From Halostella salina (GTDB taxonomy: Archaea; Halobacteriota; Halobacteria; Halobacteriales; Natronoarchaeaceae), in assembly GCF_003675855.1 (NCBI RefSeq), contig NZ_RCIH01000006.1, forward strand, positions 62,001 through 126,000: a stretch of DNA of 64,000 nucleotides, read 5' to 3'. The notes beneath the pieces are model-generated. The model ran no database searches. It had not been told where the DNA came from and worked only from the letters and a program-made list of their open reading frames with translations. Below, one piece after another: positions 36,696 through 45,219 of the stretch. Both the position numbers and the translations under genes were made by a program. Each line of letters begins with the position of its first letter. The first letter of the stretch is position 1.

Positions 36696-36784
36696 GGGAT
36701 TTGAACCAGCGAGTCGCACGCCCGGGAAGCGAACGCAGTGAGCGACCCGGACCGTCTCGCCCAGTTCAAATCCCCGCCAGCGCA
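36696..36784 (+). repeat. Element C: long hairpin ending in the tRNA-Gly 3' end
   Basis: Identical to element A, including six bases beyond the tRNA end (95 bp in all, 36696-36790). Eleven-bp terminal stem GGGATTTGAAC/GTTCAAATCCC. Confidence 0.85.
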
Positions 36785-36855
36785 TTTCTGTCGTCATCAC
36801 GACTTAGCAGCGCGTTTCATCGCGCTGCGACTACCGATGACGACGAATGCAGCGA

Positions 36856-36918
36856 GGGATTTGAGCAGACGGGACCGAGCGAAGCGAGTCCCGGCGAGTT
36901 CAAATCCCCGCCAGCGCA
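36856..36918 (+). repeat. Element D: hairpin ending in the tRNA-Gly 3' end
   Basis: Stem GGGATTTGA/TCAAATCCC, inner stem CGGGAC/GTCCCG, loop CGAGCGAAGCGA, then GCCAGCGCA. The same loop type appears in the tRNA-Met tail near 59115. Confidence 0.8.
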
Positions 36919-37079
36919 GTTCTGTCGCGAACCACACGGCCAGCGACCGCCGTGCATGTCGATTACCTCACGTGAGCGAGGAAGTCAAACGGGGATTCGA
37001 GCAGCGAACGAGTAAGCGCCACCGAGCGTTCGCCCGGTGCGGACGAACACCTTTGAGCCGCCGTCCCGTCCAGTCGCCC

Positions 37080-37391
37080 ATGACGACCGTCGCGATGCTC
37101 TCCGTCGCACCGGTGATCGAGGACAGCATGGCCGAGGAAGTCGCCAAGGCCGTCGACGCGCTGGAGGACTTCGACGTGAGCTACGAGACGAACCCGATGG
37201 GGACCGTCATCGAGGCCGAAACCGCCGACGAGGTGTTCGCCGCGGCGCAGGCGGCTCACGAGGCGGTCGACGGCGACCGCGTCTCGACGTTTCTGAAGAT
37301 AGATGACAAGCGGACGGCGTCGTCGAGCGCAGCCGACAAGGTCGACGCCGTCGAGGACGAACTCGGCCGCGAGGCGCGGAGCGGGGAGTAG
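37080..37391 (+). CDS. MTH1187/YkoF-like thiamine-binding family protein
   Basis: 103 residues. TTVAMLSVAPVIEDSMAEEV and YETNPMGTVIEAETADEVFA are the signature of the DUF77 (MTH1187/YkoF) ferredoxin-like fold, whose members bind thiamine-like ligands. The C-terminal part is acidic. I took the ATG at 37080, which follows the array; the longer open frame runs back through repeat DNA. The ligand in archaea is uncertain. Confidence 0.85.
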   Translation: MTTVAMLSVAPVIEDSMAEEVAKAVDALEDFDVSYETNPMGTVIEAETADEVFAAAQAAHEAVDGDRVSTFLKIDDKRTASSSAADKVDAVEDELGREARSGE

Positions 37392-37401
37392 TTCGCCGCG
37401 G

Positions 37402-38397
37402 TCAGTCGCCACGGACGGCGTCGAAGAGCGGCGTCGGCGCGCTCGGAACGAGCCACGCCGGCACCGCCCGGGTGAGAACGACCATTCCCGACAGTTCCAC
37501 GAGCGTCTGCGTCACCACGACCGCAGGGGCGAGTTCGTAGCCCGCGGGGAGCGCGAGCGCCAGCGGCAACACGACGAGCGAGTTCCGGGTGACCGACGTG
37601 AACACCAGCGCGCGGCTCTCGCCGACGTCCAACCCGACCGCCCCGGCGGCGACGCGCGCCAGCAGTGGCATCACGACGAGAAAGGCGACGTACACGGGGA
37701 CGACGGCCGCGATCTGGTCAAACGCGGAGCGGACTCGCGGCAGCTGGGACGCGACGACGACGAACAGCGTCACGCTGAGCATCGGGACGGGGAGCCATCC
37801 CATCGCCGCCTGCCAGCGCTCCCCCGCGGCGGCGCGCTCGGCGACCGCCTCCGTCGCCCACGCGAGCGCGAGGGGAAGCGCGATGATCGTCAGGAACGCC
37901 TCGACGAAGGGGCCGGCCTCGACGATCCCGGCCGCCTGCGGTCCCATGAACAGTCGGAGGTACGCCGGGAGCAGGAGCAGCTGGACGAGCATCAGCGCGG
38001 GCGTCGCTGCGGTGACCTGCTCGGCGTCGCCGTCGGCCAGCTCCGTGAACGTGATCACGTAGTCGATACACGGCGTCAGCAACACCATGAACGACCCGAC
38101 GAGCACGGCCGGGTTCGGCGGGAGCACGCGGGTGAGCCCCCAGGCGACGACCGGGACCACCAGGAAGTTCATCCCCAGCGCCGCCGCCATGAACCGCCCG
38201 TTGGCGAACGCCCGACGGATCCGGACGAACGGGACTTCGAGAAACGTCACGTACAGCAACACGACGAGGACCGGCTCGATGAACCGCTCGACGGCCGTGC
38301 CCGCTGCCGGACGGCCGAGTCCGACGCCGAGCGCGGCGAGTACCGCGACGGCGTACAGAGCGATCTGGTGTCGCCGTATCCACGCCTTGCGTCCCAT
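37402..38397 (-). CDS. Bile acid/arsenite (BASS/ACR3)-type secondary transporter
   Basis: 331 residues with about ten hydrophobic helices. LLTPCIDYVITFTELADGDA holds the conserved Cys of ACR3-like arsenite exporters, and SVTRNSLVVLPLALALP matches the second inverted repeat. This fits the arsenic-resistance branch of the BASS superfamily, but no arsenic-specific gene is adjacent. The ATG at 38397 fits the first helix (ALYAVAVLAALGVGL). It is divergent from mch. Confidence 0.82.
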   Translation of the reverse strand: MGRKAWIRRHQIALYAVAVLAALGVGLGRPAAGTAVERFIEPVLVVLLYVTFLEVPFVRIRRAFANGRFMAAALGMNFLVVPVVAWGLTRVLPPNPAVLVGSFMVLLTPCIDYVITFTELADGDAEQVTAATPALMLVQLLLLPAYLRLFMGPQAAGIVEAGPFVEAFLTIIALPLALAWATEAVAERAAAGERWQAAMGWLPVPMLSVTLFVVVASQLPRVRSAFDQIAAVVPVYVAFLVVMPLLARVAAGAVGLDVGESRALVFTSVTRNSLVVLPLALALPAGYELAPAVVVTQTLVELSGMVVLTRAVPAWLVPSAPTPLFDAVRGD

Positions 38398-38494
38398 CCG
38401 TCGATACGACGGGACGCCGCCGGAAACGCGCGTCGCTTCCGGCCGAGCGAGCCGACTGGCAAAGCCCTTGTGCGGTGCGGCCGTTCCGGCGGGT

Positions 38495-39427
38495 ATGGAC
38501 AGTCTCAACCGGATGGCCATCGAACTCGTCGACGAGGCCATCGACTTCGCCGAGGAACTCGGCATCGGGGCGTACGAACTGGACAACGAGGCGACGGTGC
38601 TGGACTTCGGCGTCGACGTCGAGGGCGGCATCGAGGCGGGCCTCCTGCTGTCGGAGATCCAGAGCGCCGGCCTCGCCACCGTCCAGACCCGGATGGACGA
38701 GGTGGCCGGCGCGCCGCTGCCCCACGTCGAACTGTCGACCGACCACCCCGGCGTCGCCCTGCTCGGCGCGCAGAAGGCCGGCTGGGAGGTCAGCGCTGAT
38801 GGGTTCGAGGGCCTCGGCAGCGGCCCGGCTCGCGCGCTGGTGGCCGAGGAGGACGAGTACCGGCAGATCGGCTACCACGACGCCTTCGAGTTCGCCGTGC
38901 TCGCCGTCGAGACCGACGAGTTCCCGGACGAGGCCGTCGCCGAACACGTCGCGGAGCTGGCGGAGGTCGACGACAACGGCGTGTTCCTCCCGGTGTTCTC
39001 GACCGCCAGCGTCGCCGGGAGCGTCACGATGGCAGCTCGCGCGGCCGAACTCGCCGTCTTCCGGCTGACGGAGCTTGGTTACGACCCGCTGGATGTGGTG
39101 ACCGCGAGCGGGAGCGCGCCGCTCGCGCCCGTCGCGGATTCCGAGGAAGCGGCGATCGGCCGGACGAACGACGCGCTGGCGTACGGCGGGCAGGTCCATC
39201 TCGTCGTCGAGGAGCCGTTCGACCGGTTCGACGAGGTCGCCTCGACCGCGACCGACGAGTACGGCACGCCGTTCGAAGCGGTGTACGAGGACCACGACTG
39301 GGAGTTCTACGACGTGCCCGAGAGCGTGTTCGCGCCGGCGCAGGTGACGATCGACGTGGTCGGCGGCGACACGCACGTGTTCGGGGAGCGAAACGAGGCC
39401 CTGCTGGCCGAGAGCTTCGACCTGTGA
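38495..39427 (+). CDS. mch: Methenyltetrahydromethanopterin cyclohydrolase
   Basis: 310 residues, full length for the family. DSLNRMAIELVDEAIDFAEE at the start, TDHPGVALLGAQKAGWEV and GSGPARAL in the middle, and PLDVVTASGSAPLAPVADSE are typical of Mch. The enzyme interconverts methenyl- and formyl- tetrahydropterin. Haloarchaea use folate-type cofactors, so the natural cofactor here may be methenyl-tetrahydrofolate; that is inference. ATG at 38495. Confidence 0.93.
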   Translation: MDSLNRMAIELVDEAIDFAEELGIGAYELDNEATVLDFGVDVEGGIEAGLLLSEIQSAGLATVQTRMDEVAGAPLPHVELSTDHPGVALLGAQKAGWEVSADGFEGLGSGPARALVAEEDEYRQIGYHDAFEFAVLAVETDEFPDEAVAEHVAELAEVDDNGVFLPVFSTASVAGSVTMAARAAELAVFRLTELGYDPLDVVTASGSAPLAPVADSEEAAIGRTNDALAYGGQVHLVVEEPFDRFDEVASTATDEYGTPFEAVYEDHDWEFYDVPESVFAPAQVTIDVVGGDTHVFGERNEALLAESFDL

Positions 39428-39437
39428 GGGGCCACCC

Positions 39438-39929
39438 GTGAGGTTCAAAGACGTGCCCGAACCGCCGGACTCGCTCGACGCGCTGGCCGACTACCGGCGC
39501 GCAGTGCCGCTGGTCCCGGGGTCCGAGGACGACTGCTGTGCCCGCCTCCAGCGCCGGACGGACGTGACGACGCGGGACGCCGCCCGGACGTGGCTCACGT
39601 TCCTCCGGGCGCTGGAACTGGTCGAGGAGACCGATTCTGGGTACGCCCGCACTCGGGCGGACGCCGACCCGGACGCGCTGGCCGACGCGTTCCGCGAGCG
39701 CGTCCTCGGCGCGCGGGAAGCGCTAGCGACGCTGGACGAGGGTCCGACGACCGTCGACGAGGCGTTCGAGGCGGTCCGTCCCGCCGTCCCGCAGTGGGAG
39801 CGCCACCGCAACCCGGGGACGTGGGAGGCCGAGTGGCGCGAGCGCGTCCAGCGCCTGCTCGGGTGGGCCGTCCTGCTGGGGCTTATCGACCGATCCGAGC
39901 ACGGATACGAGCGCACCGGTCGCCGATAA
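39438..39929 (+). CDS. Conserved haloarchaeal protein, winged-helix-like, unknown function
   Basis: 163 residues, GTG start at 39438, ten bases after mch, so it is probably co-transcribed with it. It appears to hold two similar helical halves, each ending in a basic, GY-containing hairpin (ETDSGYARTRAD and RSEHGYERTGRR), which resembles two winged-helix domains. Its stop directly abuts the stop of the convergent regulator. No function recognised. Confidence 0.7.
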   Translation: MRFKDVPEPPDSLDALADYRRAVPLVPGSEDDCCARLQRRTDVTTRDAARTWLTFLRALELVEETDSGYARTRADADPDALADAFRERVLGAREALATLDEGPTTVDEAFEAVRPAVPQWERHRNPGTWEAEWRERVQRLLGWAVLLGLIDRSEHGYERTGRR

Positions 39930-40322
39930 TCAGCGGTACTCGTCCCGGAACTCGCGTTCCCGTCGCATGAGTTCCACGACGCCGTGCTCCAGAATCCCCT
40001 CGCCGAGCGCACTGAGCCGATAGTAGGAGTACAGCCCGTCACGGTCGGGCGAACTCTCCTTGCGGTTCTCCACGAGACCGACGTCGACGAGCCTGTCGAG
40101 GTGATAGTGGAGCCGGTTCCCCCGCAGTTCGAGCGTCTCGCGGAGCTCCGTCGCGCCGAGCGGTCCGTGTTCCGACAGCGTTCGCAGTAGCTCGAACCGG
40201 GTCGGATCGCCGAGTTGCTCCTGCATGCTGAGATACTCCGCCCGGGAGAGGACGCTGTCCTCGGGCAGGATCGGTGCCGGGGGGTCGACCCCTTCCGCGT
40301 GGCGGCGCGTTGTGTCCGTCAT
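39930..40322 (-). CDS. ArsR-like winged-helix transcriptional regulator
   Basis: 130 residues. The wHTH is plain: LGDPTRFELLRTLSEHGPLG, then ATELRETLELRGNRLHYHLD as recognition helix and a wing with VENRKESSPDRDGLYSYYRL. No metal-binding cysteines. The N-terminal 25 residues are acidic/proline rich. It is divergent from the 40426 gene across 103 bp and may control it. The signal is unknown. Confidence 0.88.
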   Translation of the reverse strand: MTDTTRRHAEGVDPPAPILPEDSVLSRAEYLSMQEQLGDPTRFELLRTLSEHGPLGATELRETLELRGNRLHYHLDRLVDVGLVENRKESSPDRDGLYSYYRLSALGEGILEHGVVELMRREREFRDEYR

Positions 40323-40394
40323 CTCACTCCTGGCCTAGCGTTTCGACGCCACCCACTTAACGGTAGTTGAGTCAATTTATTCTGAAAGCAGTGG

Positions 40395-40404
40395 TATTTA
40401 TATA
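40395..40404 (+). promoter_or_regulatory. TATA box of the 40426 gene
   Basis: TATTTATATA centred about 26 bp before the ATG at 40426, so the transcript should be leaderless. The upstream TTAACGGTAGTTGAGTCAA might be an operator, but no second copy was seen. Confidence 0.75.
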
Positions 40405-40425
40405 CTACCCGTTCACAGAACCGGT

Positions 40426-41085
40426 ATGCGCGAGCGGATCCGGCGCGCGCTCGACCGGAACGACGACCTCCCGACCGCCTCCCGTTCGGAGTTTCTCCTG
40501 TATCTCATGGGCCCGTACGAGGCGTTCACGGTCGACGACCACCTCCCGGAGACCGTCGACCGCGACGACGTGGCCGTCGATTTCGGCTCGTGGGACGACG
40601 ATGCCGCTGGACTCGACCACGACGAGGTTCTGGCGCTGCTCGAACGGGTCCGCGACGACCTCCGCCGCGACGCGGGGCTCAACGCGTTTCTCGCCATCGA
40701 CGTGAACCTGCCGCTGGAGGAGCTGGACGCGGCGACCCAGTCGATCCGGTTCGCCGCGGCGTCCAACGTCACGGCGTTCGTCGTGCCGCGGGTCGGCAAG
40801 AACCTCGGCGTCGGTATCGAAACCGGTTCCGTGCTCGCCTCGCTCGACGACGCCGACCACGAGCGTCTCGTGTTCGTTCACGAATCCGGGGTTCGAAGCG
40901 CCATGATCGACTCGCTTTCCCGGCGCTGGAACGCGTCGGTACAGCGCTACGATTCGGTGGACGAACTGACGCGTCACCTTCGGACCTTCGCCGTTGACGT
41001 GATGAACCGGGAGCTATACGGGTCGCTTTCCCGGCGCGGGCCGGGGTCCGAAGCCGGCAGCGAGCCGAACACGGACCGCGAGTGA
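40426..41085 (+). CDS. Conserved haloarchaeal protein, possibly nucleotide-binding (DUF7509-like)
   Basis: 219 residues, acidic, soluble. LLYLMGPYEAF near the start, an Ile-Asp-Val-Asn strand (AFLAIDVNLP), FVVPRVGKNLGVGIETGSVL and RLVFVHESGVRSAMIDSLSR suggest an alpha/beta fold like TIR or nucleoside 2-deoxyribosyltransferase domains, in which an ExGS-type loop is catalytic (here ETGSVL). This is resemblance by pattern only. Strong leaderless promoter upstream; divergent regulator next door. Confidence 0.65.
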   Translation: MRERIRRALDRNDDLPTASRSEFLLYLMGPYEAFTVDDHLPETVDRDDVAVDFGSWDDDAAGLDHDEVLALLERVRDDLRRDAGLNAFLAIDVNLPLEELDAATQSIRFAAASNVTAFVVPRVGKNLGVGIETGSVLASLDDADHERLVFVHESGVRSAMIDSLSRRWNASVQRYDSVDELTRHLRTFAVDVMNRELYGSLSRRGPGSEAGSEPNTDRE

Positions 41086-41142
41086 TGTCGTCCGGGGACG
41101 TGGCCACCCGATTTTTCACCTTCGGCCGCCATCCTCCGACCG

Positions 41143-41814
41143 ATGACCGCCGTCGACGCCGTGCTGTTCGATCTGGACGACACCCTCTGTGAGTACCGCC
41201 GGGGCGGCGCGGAGCTGCTTTCGCTCGCCTTCGACGACGTCGGCGTCGACCCGTTCTTCGGCGTCGACGAGTACCACGCGCGCTACGAGGAGTTCCTGGC
41301 CGAGACGGACGACATGGTCGAGCTTCGCCGGGAGTGTTTCGCCGCGCTCGCCGCCGACCGGGACCGGGACCCGGACCTCGGGCGGGCCGTCGCGGACGCC
41401 TTCGCCGCCGAGCGCGACCACGGGAACGTCCGCCCGCTGCCGGGCGCGGCCGAGGCCGTCGAGCGACTGGCGGCGGACCACCGCCTCGCGGTCCTGACCA
41501 ACGGCGCGCCGGGGATGCAGTCCGAGAAGCTCGCGGCGCTGCCGTTCCGCGACGCGTTCGAGGCGGTCGTCCACGCCGGCTACGACGCGCCGCGGAAGCC
41601 CGAGCCGGAGCCGTACCACCACGCGCTCGACCTGCTCGACGCGACGCCCGAGCGGGCCGTCCACGTCGGCAACTCGCTGACGACGGACGTGCCCGGTGCC
41701 CACGCCGCCGGCGTCCGCTCGGCGTGGCTCTCGGACGGGAGCGACCCGGACCCGGAACCCCACTACCGGCTGGGGTCGCTGCGGGACCTGACGACGCCGC
41801 CCTGGCTGGGGTAA
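41143..41814 (+). CDS. HAD-superfamily hydrolase (subfamily IA)
   Basis: 223 residues. Motif I FDLDDTLC (near 9-16), motif II LTNG, motif III lysine in PRKPEPEPYH, and motif IV VGNSLTTDVPGA are all present, with a helical cap between I and II. It should be a phosphatase or dehalogenase; the substrate is unknown. A GATTTTTC element about 30 bp upstream may be the TATA box. A second HAD protein lies at 48659. Confidence 0.9.
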   Translation: MTAVDAVLFDLDDTLCEYRRGGAELLSLAFDDVGVDPFFGVDEYHARYEEFLAETDDMVELRRECFAALAADRDRDPDLGRAVADAFAAERDHGNVRPLPGAAEAVERLAADHRLAVLTNGAPGMQSEKLAALPFRDAFEAVVHAGYDAPRKPEPEPYHHALDLLDATPERAVHVGNSLTTDVPGAHAAGVRSAWLSDGSDPDPEPHYRLGSLRDLTTPPWLG

Positions 41815-41823
41815 CCGCGGGAG

Positions 41824-42768
41824 TCACCGCACCGGGATCGCCGCCCTCGACCGCTCGGTCCGTTCGACCAGCCGCTCGATCCGGTCGTCCATCGGCGGAT
41901 GGGTCGCCAGCAGGCGCGACAGGGTGTCTGCCTCCTCCTGGCCGTAGATGTACAGCGACGAGAGGGGACCGAGCCGCGGCCGTGACGCGCGCTGGATGCG
42001 AGCCAGCGCGCGGGCAAGCGCGAGCGGGTCGCCGGTCACCTCGACGGCGCGGTCGTCCGCCCGGATCTCCCGCCGCCGGGAGTGGGCGCGGAGCGCCAGC
42101 GTCAGCGCGAGCAGGAGGACGACGACGACCTGCGAGACGCGGTAGTGGACCCGGACGAGGTGGTGGCCGAACGGCTCCGGCCGGCGGCCGGCGAGCCACG
42201 CGCCGACGCGACCGATGCCCGCCAGGAGCAGTCCGACCGGGAAGAGGAGCAGAAAGAGCAGCCCGCTCGCCGTCTCGACGAGGCTGCTCCCGAGCGTCTG
42301 GAGCAGGGCGTCACGGGTCTCCAGGTGGGCGAGTTCGTGGGCGAGGATCGCCTCCAGTTCCTCGCCGTCGAGGATCCGGAACAGGTCGCGGTCCAGTATC
42401 ACGACGCCCTCGCCAGCCCCGACGGCCAGCGCGTTCGGCGCGGGGAGCGACGCGACGAACACCCGCGGTTCGCCGACCGACATCTCCCCGCGGAGGCGGT
42501 CGAGCCGCTGGTAGAGCCACGGTGCGCGATCACGGGGCAGTTCGACGGCGTCGAGTCCCGTCACCAGCCGGCGCGTCCCGACGCGGTAGCTCAGGTAGCC
42601 GAAGAACAGCGCCGACGCGACGATCCCACCGACGAGGACCCAGGGGTCGGGCCGACCGACGAACAGCAGCGCGACTCCTTCGACCAGCACGACCCCGACC
42701 GCGAGGTAGAGGCCGAGCAGCCCGACCCCGACGAGCGCCATCAGCAGCCGAAGGCCGACCCGTCGCAT
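41824..42768 (-). CDS. HtpX-like M48 membrane metalloprotease
   Basis: 314 residues. Zinc motif HELAH (His144, Glu145, His148), third ligand in RREIRADD near 227. Two N-terminal helices (about 8-36 and 43-63) and two after the motif (about 158-185 and 207-225). Such proteases cut damaged membrane proteins from the cytoplasmic side. The C-terminus contains THPPMDDRIERL, conserved in HtpX. Confidence 0.92.
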   Translation of the reverse strand: MRRVGLRLLMALVGVGLLGLYLAVGVVLVEGVALLFVGRPDPWVLVGGIVASALFFGYLSYRVGTRRLVTGLDAVELPRDRAPWLYQRLDRLRGEMSVGEPRVFVASLPAPNALAVGAGEGVVILDRDLFRILDGEELEAILAHELAHLETRDALLQTLGSSLVETASGLLFLLLFPVGLLLAGIGRVGAWLAGRRPEPFGHHLVRVHYRVSQVVVVLLLALTLALRAHSRRREIRADDRAVEVTGDPLALARALARIQRASRPRLGPLSSLYIYGQEEADTLSRLLATHPPMDDRIERLVERTERSRAAIPVR

Positions 42769-42831
42769 ACCAGCGAGTAGGCGTGCGGGAGAGAAAAACG
42801 GTCCGTCTCCGTGGTCGGGCGGCCGGCGGGA

Positions 42832-44433
42832 TCAGTCGCTCGGGTTCACGTCGGTCACGGTGCCGACGCCCTTCGAGCGCCCCTCGCGGAAGACGAACCG
42901 CTGGCCCTCCTCGACGAGGTACGGGCGGAACTTGAACCGAACGCGGGCCCGCCCCTTGTCGCCGGGGAGCAACTGGCCGCCCTCGGGGTAGAACGCGGCG
43001 GCCTCGCTCACCGTCTCCAGGTGGACGACCGGCTCGTAGCCGTCGCCGATGCGGGTCGGGTGGTTCAGCACCATCACTTCGGCCTCGAACTCCCGGACGG
43101 GGTCGGGGTCGGCCTCGCGCGGGAGCAGGACCATCCCGCGCTCCACGTCGGCCTCGCGGATCCCCTTCAGGGCGATGCCGACGATGCGGCCGGCCTTGGC
43201 CCGGTCGACGCGGTGGTAGTGCATCTCGATCGACCGGACCTCGACCTCGCGGAACGAGCCGTCGGGCATCGGCCCGAGCAGCAGTTCGTCGCCCGCCTCC
43301 ACCTCGCCGGCCATCACGGTGCCGGAGGCGACCGCGCCGACGCCGGTGACCTTGTAGGTGCGGTCGACGTACATCCGGAACTCGCCGTCGTCGCCCGCGG
43401 TCTTGGGGAGGCGCTCGAACAGCTCGTCGAGCGTGTCGAGTCCCGCCATCGTGACCGCGCTCGTCGTCACCACGGGGACGACGGTGTCGCTTATCTCCTC
43501 GACGGCGGCGTCGACGCCGTGGCGGTCGACCCGGAGCGGCGTCTTGTCCACGTCCCGGAGCAGGCGCTCGACCTCGCGCTCGACCTCGGCGAGGCGCTCG
43601 TCGTCGACGGCGTCGGCCTTGGTGATGGCGACGATGGTCGGCAGCTCCGTCGCCAGCAGGACGCCGAGATGCTCGCGGGTCGTCTTCGTCGGGCCGTCGT
43701 CCGCGGCGACGGTGAGCAGGCCGTAGTCCAGTTTCTGCCCGACCAGCCCCCGGATCGTCGTGCGGAGCCACGGCTCGTGGCCGACCGTGTCGACGAAGGA
43801 GACGAGGCTGTCGGACTCCTCGACGACCCGCGCGCGGTCGGATTTGCGGTGCGGGTTGTCCATCCTGACCGGGCCGTCGTCGTCGAAGCCGTAGACGCCG
43901 TAGGACAGGTCGGCGGAGAGGCCGCGCTCGACCTCGTGGGGCTGGACGTCGAGGTAGCCCCGCGTGCCGCCCTGCCCGTCGTCGGGCTGGCCGGTGACGA
44001 GGCTCCCGACGAGCGTGCTCTTCCCGTGGTCGACGTGGCCAGCCGTCCCGACGACGATGTGCTCGTCGTCGGTGTCGAGCATCGCCCCCTCGCGGACCGT
44101 GGCGACGCCGACGATGCCGCCGTCGACGCCCCACGTCCCCACGTCCTCGATGTGTGCGCCGGCCTCCTCGGCCAGCAGCGAGAGCACGTCCATCGACTCG
44201 GAGAAGTCGTCGGGGGCGATCCCCGCGAGCCCGCCGTCGTCGGTGACGCCGACGACGTACGTCGCCTCGCCGTCGCCCGAGAGCACGCGGTGGCGCAGCT
44301 GCGCCGCCAGGCTCTCGCGTCGCCCCTCGGAGAGGTGGAGGTCCTTCGTGAGCTGCTCCTTGAACTCCACGCTCCCGCCTTCCCGTTCGCCACGTTCCAG
44401 GGCCTGCTCCAGCACGGCCCGGTCAGGGCTCAT
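42832..44433 (-). CDS. GTPBP1/EF-Tu-like translational GTPase
   Basis: 533 residues. P-loop GHVDHGKST at 132-140, G3 region DTVGHE, G4 TKAD, then EF-Tu-like beta-barrel domains with VASGTVMAGEVEAGDELLLG. The 130-residue N-terminal part (SVEFKEQLTKDLHLSEGRRE onward) is typical of the GTPBP1/GTPBP2 group and contains an ATYVVGVTDDGGLAGI strand-turn. Function in archaea is unproved; in eukaryotes relatives rescue stalled ribosomes or target mRNA decay. Start at 44433. Confidence 0.88.
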   Translation of the reverse strand: MSPDRAVLEQALERGEREGGSVEFKEQLTKDLHLSEGRRESLAAQLRHRVLSGDGEATYVVGVTDDGGLAGIAPDDFSESMDVLSLLAEEAGAHIEDVGTWGVDGGIVGVATVREGAMLDTDDEHIVVGTAGHVDHGKSTLVGSLVTGQPDDGQGGTRGYLDVQPHEVERGLSADLSYGVYGFDDDGPVRMDNPHRKSDRARVVEESDSLVSFVDTVGHEPWLRTTIRGLVGQKLDYGLLTVAADDGPTKTTREHLGVLLATELPTIVAITKADAVDDERLAEVEREVERLLRDVDKTPLRVDRHGVDAAVEEISDTVVPVVTTSAVTMAGLDTLDELFERLPKTAGDDGEFRMYVDRTYKVTGVGAVASGTVMAGEVEAGDELLLGPMPDGSFREVEVRSIEMHYHRVDRAKAGRIVGIALKGIREADVERGMVLLPREADPDPVREFEAEVMVLNHPTRIGDGYEPVVHLETVSEAAAFYPEGGQLLPGDKGRARVRFKFRPYLVEEGQRFVFREGRSKGVGTVTDVNPSD

Positions 44434-44493
44434 ACCCCCGGGTTGGAAGACCGTGAACAAAAGCCTTCGCGTCGGATGCTAAACCATGCCGTG

Positions 44494-45054
44494 TTATCGA
44501 CTAACACGATCACTCTCCGGATCGCCCTGGAGGCGGTCGTAGGCGCGCTGGACGCGCTTGAACCGCTCCTCGTCGCCGTCGGGCGCGTCCGGATGCACGT
44601 CCTTGACCTTCTCGCGGTAGGCTCGCCTGACTTCGTCGTCGCCGGCGTCCGGGCTGACGCCGAGGACCGTGGCCGCCTCGCTCGCGCTCGGCCCCGGCGA
44701 GGGCTGCGGTCCGGTGCGTCCGGCACCGTCGCTTGCCGCTGTCCGGCCGCCGAAGCGGGCCTCGTACCGCTGGCGGGCCTCCCGCTGTCCCCGGCTTTCG
44801 CGGGCCGCTCGGCGCGCGCCGGCTCCGAACCCGGACTCCCGGCGGTCGCGGAACTCGCCCCGGTCGGCGCGGCGCTGTGCCTGCTCGGCCAGCCGGCCGG
44901 TGCCCTGGTACCAGAGCAGGTAGGCGACGAACGCGAACGGCGCGGCGAGGATCAGCACGAAGGGGTTCATCCGCACCAGCGTCAGGATGCCAAGCACCGC
45001 CGCTAACCCGGCGAACACGGCCGCAAGCCCGACCAGCAGTGTCTCCTTCGACAC
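44494..45054 (-). CDS. Membrane-anchored DnaJ-domain protein
   Basis: 186 residues. Two hydrophobic helices near 5-26 and 30-48 anchor it, a basic linker rich in Arg and Glu follows, and a J domain fills about 124-180 with the HPD motif in KVKDVHPDAPDGDEERFKRV. It would recruit DnaK to the membrane. It is a short J protein, not DnaJ itself, as there is no zinc region. Confidence 0.9.
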   Translation of the reverse strand: MSKETLLVGLAAVFAGLAAVLGILTLVRMNPFVLILAAPFAFVAYLLWYQGTGRLAEQAQRRADRGEFRDRRESGFGAGARRAARESRGQREARQRYEARFGGRTAASDGAGRTGPQPSPGPSASEAATVLGVSPDAGDDEVRRAYREKVKDVHPDAPDGDEERFKRVQRAYDRLQGDPESDRVSR

Positions 45055-45219
45055 GGGATGGAAGTAGGCACTACAGGCAAGTAAGCGTCCCGCCCGGACC
45101 GGCCGTCGGCGTCGTCCCCGACCGTCGCCGAGACGACGCCGGCGTCGCCGGAGAAGCCGACCGCCTCGGGGTCGCCGGCGCGCCCAAGCTACAAACCCGC
45201 GCCCGTCCTACCCCCTCGT

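Larger units (their letters stand above)
36624..37010 (+). repeat. tRNA-Gly tail array 2 (hairpin spacers plus elements C, D and a remnant E)
   Basis: A gene-free stretch of about 390 bp. Order: hairpin AGCGAGCGAC/GTCGCTCGCT (36643-36672, loop CGCTCTGCGT); element C (36696-36784); nested cruciform with outer GTCGTCAT/ATGACGAC (36790/36837) and inner GCAGCGCG-TTTCAT-CGCGCTGC (36807-36828); element D (36856-36918); a partly decayed hairpin from 36940; and GGGGATTCGAGCAGCGAACG (from 36990), a remnant start with no tRNA end. Confidence 0.85.

Noticed and set aside
34909-36918. CRISPR array
   Set aside because: The repeated piece is the tRNA 3' end, spacing is irregular, the pieces have inverted left arms, and no cas gene is present.
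36677-37015. Plus-strand frame through array 2
   Set aside because: Made of the same repeat DNA as the frame at 34771; no start signal.
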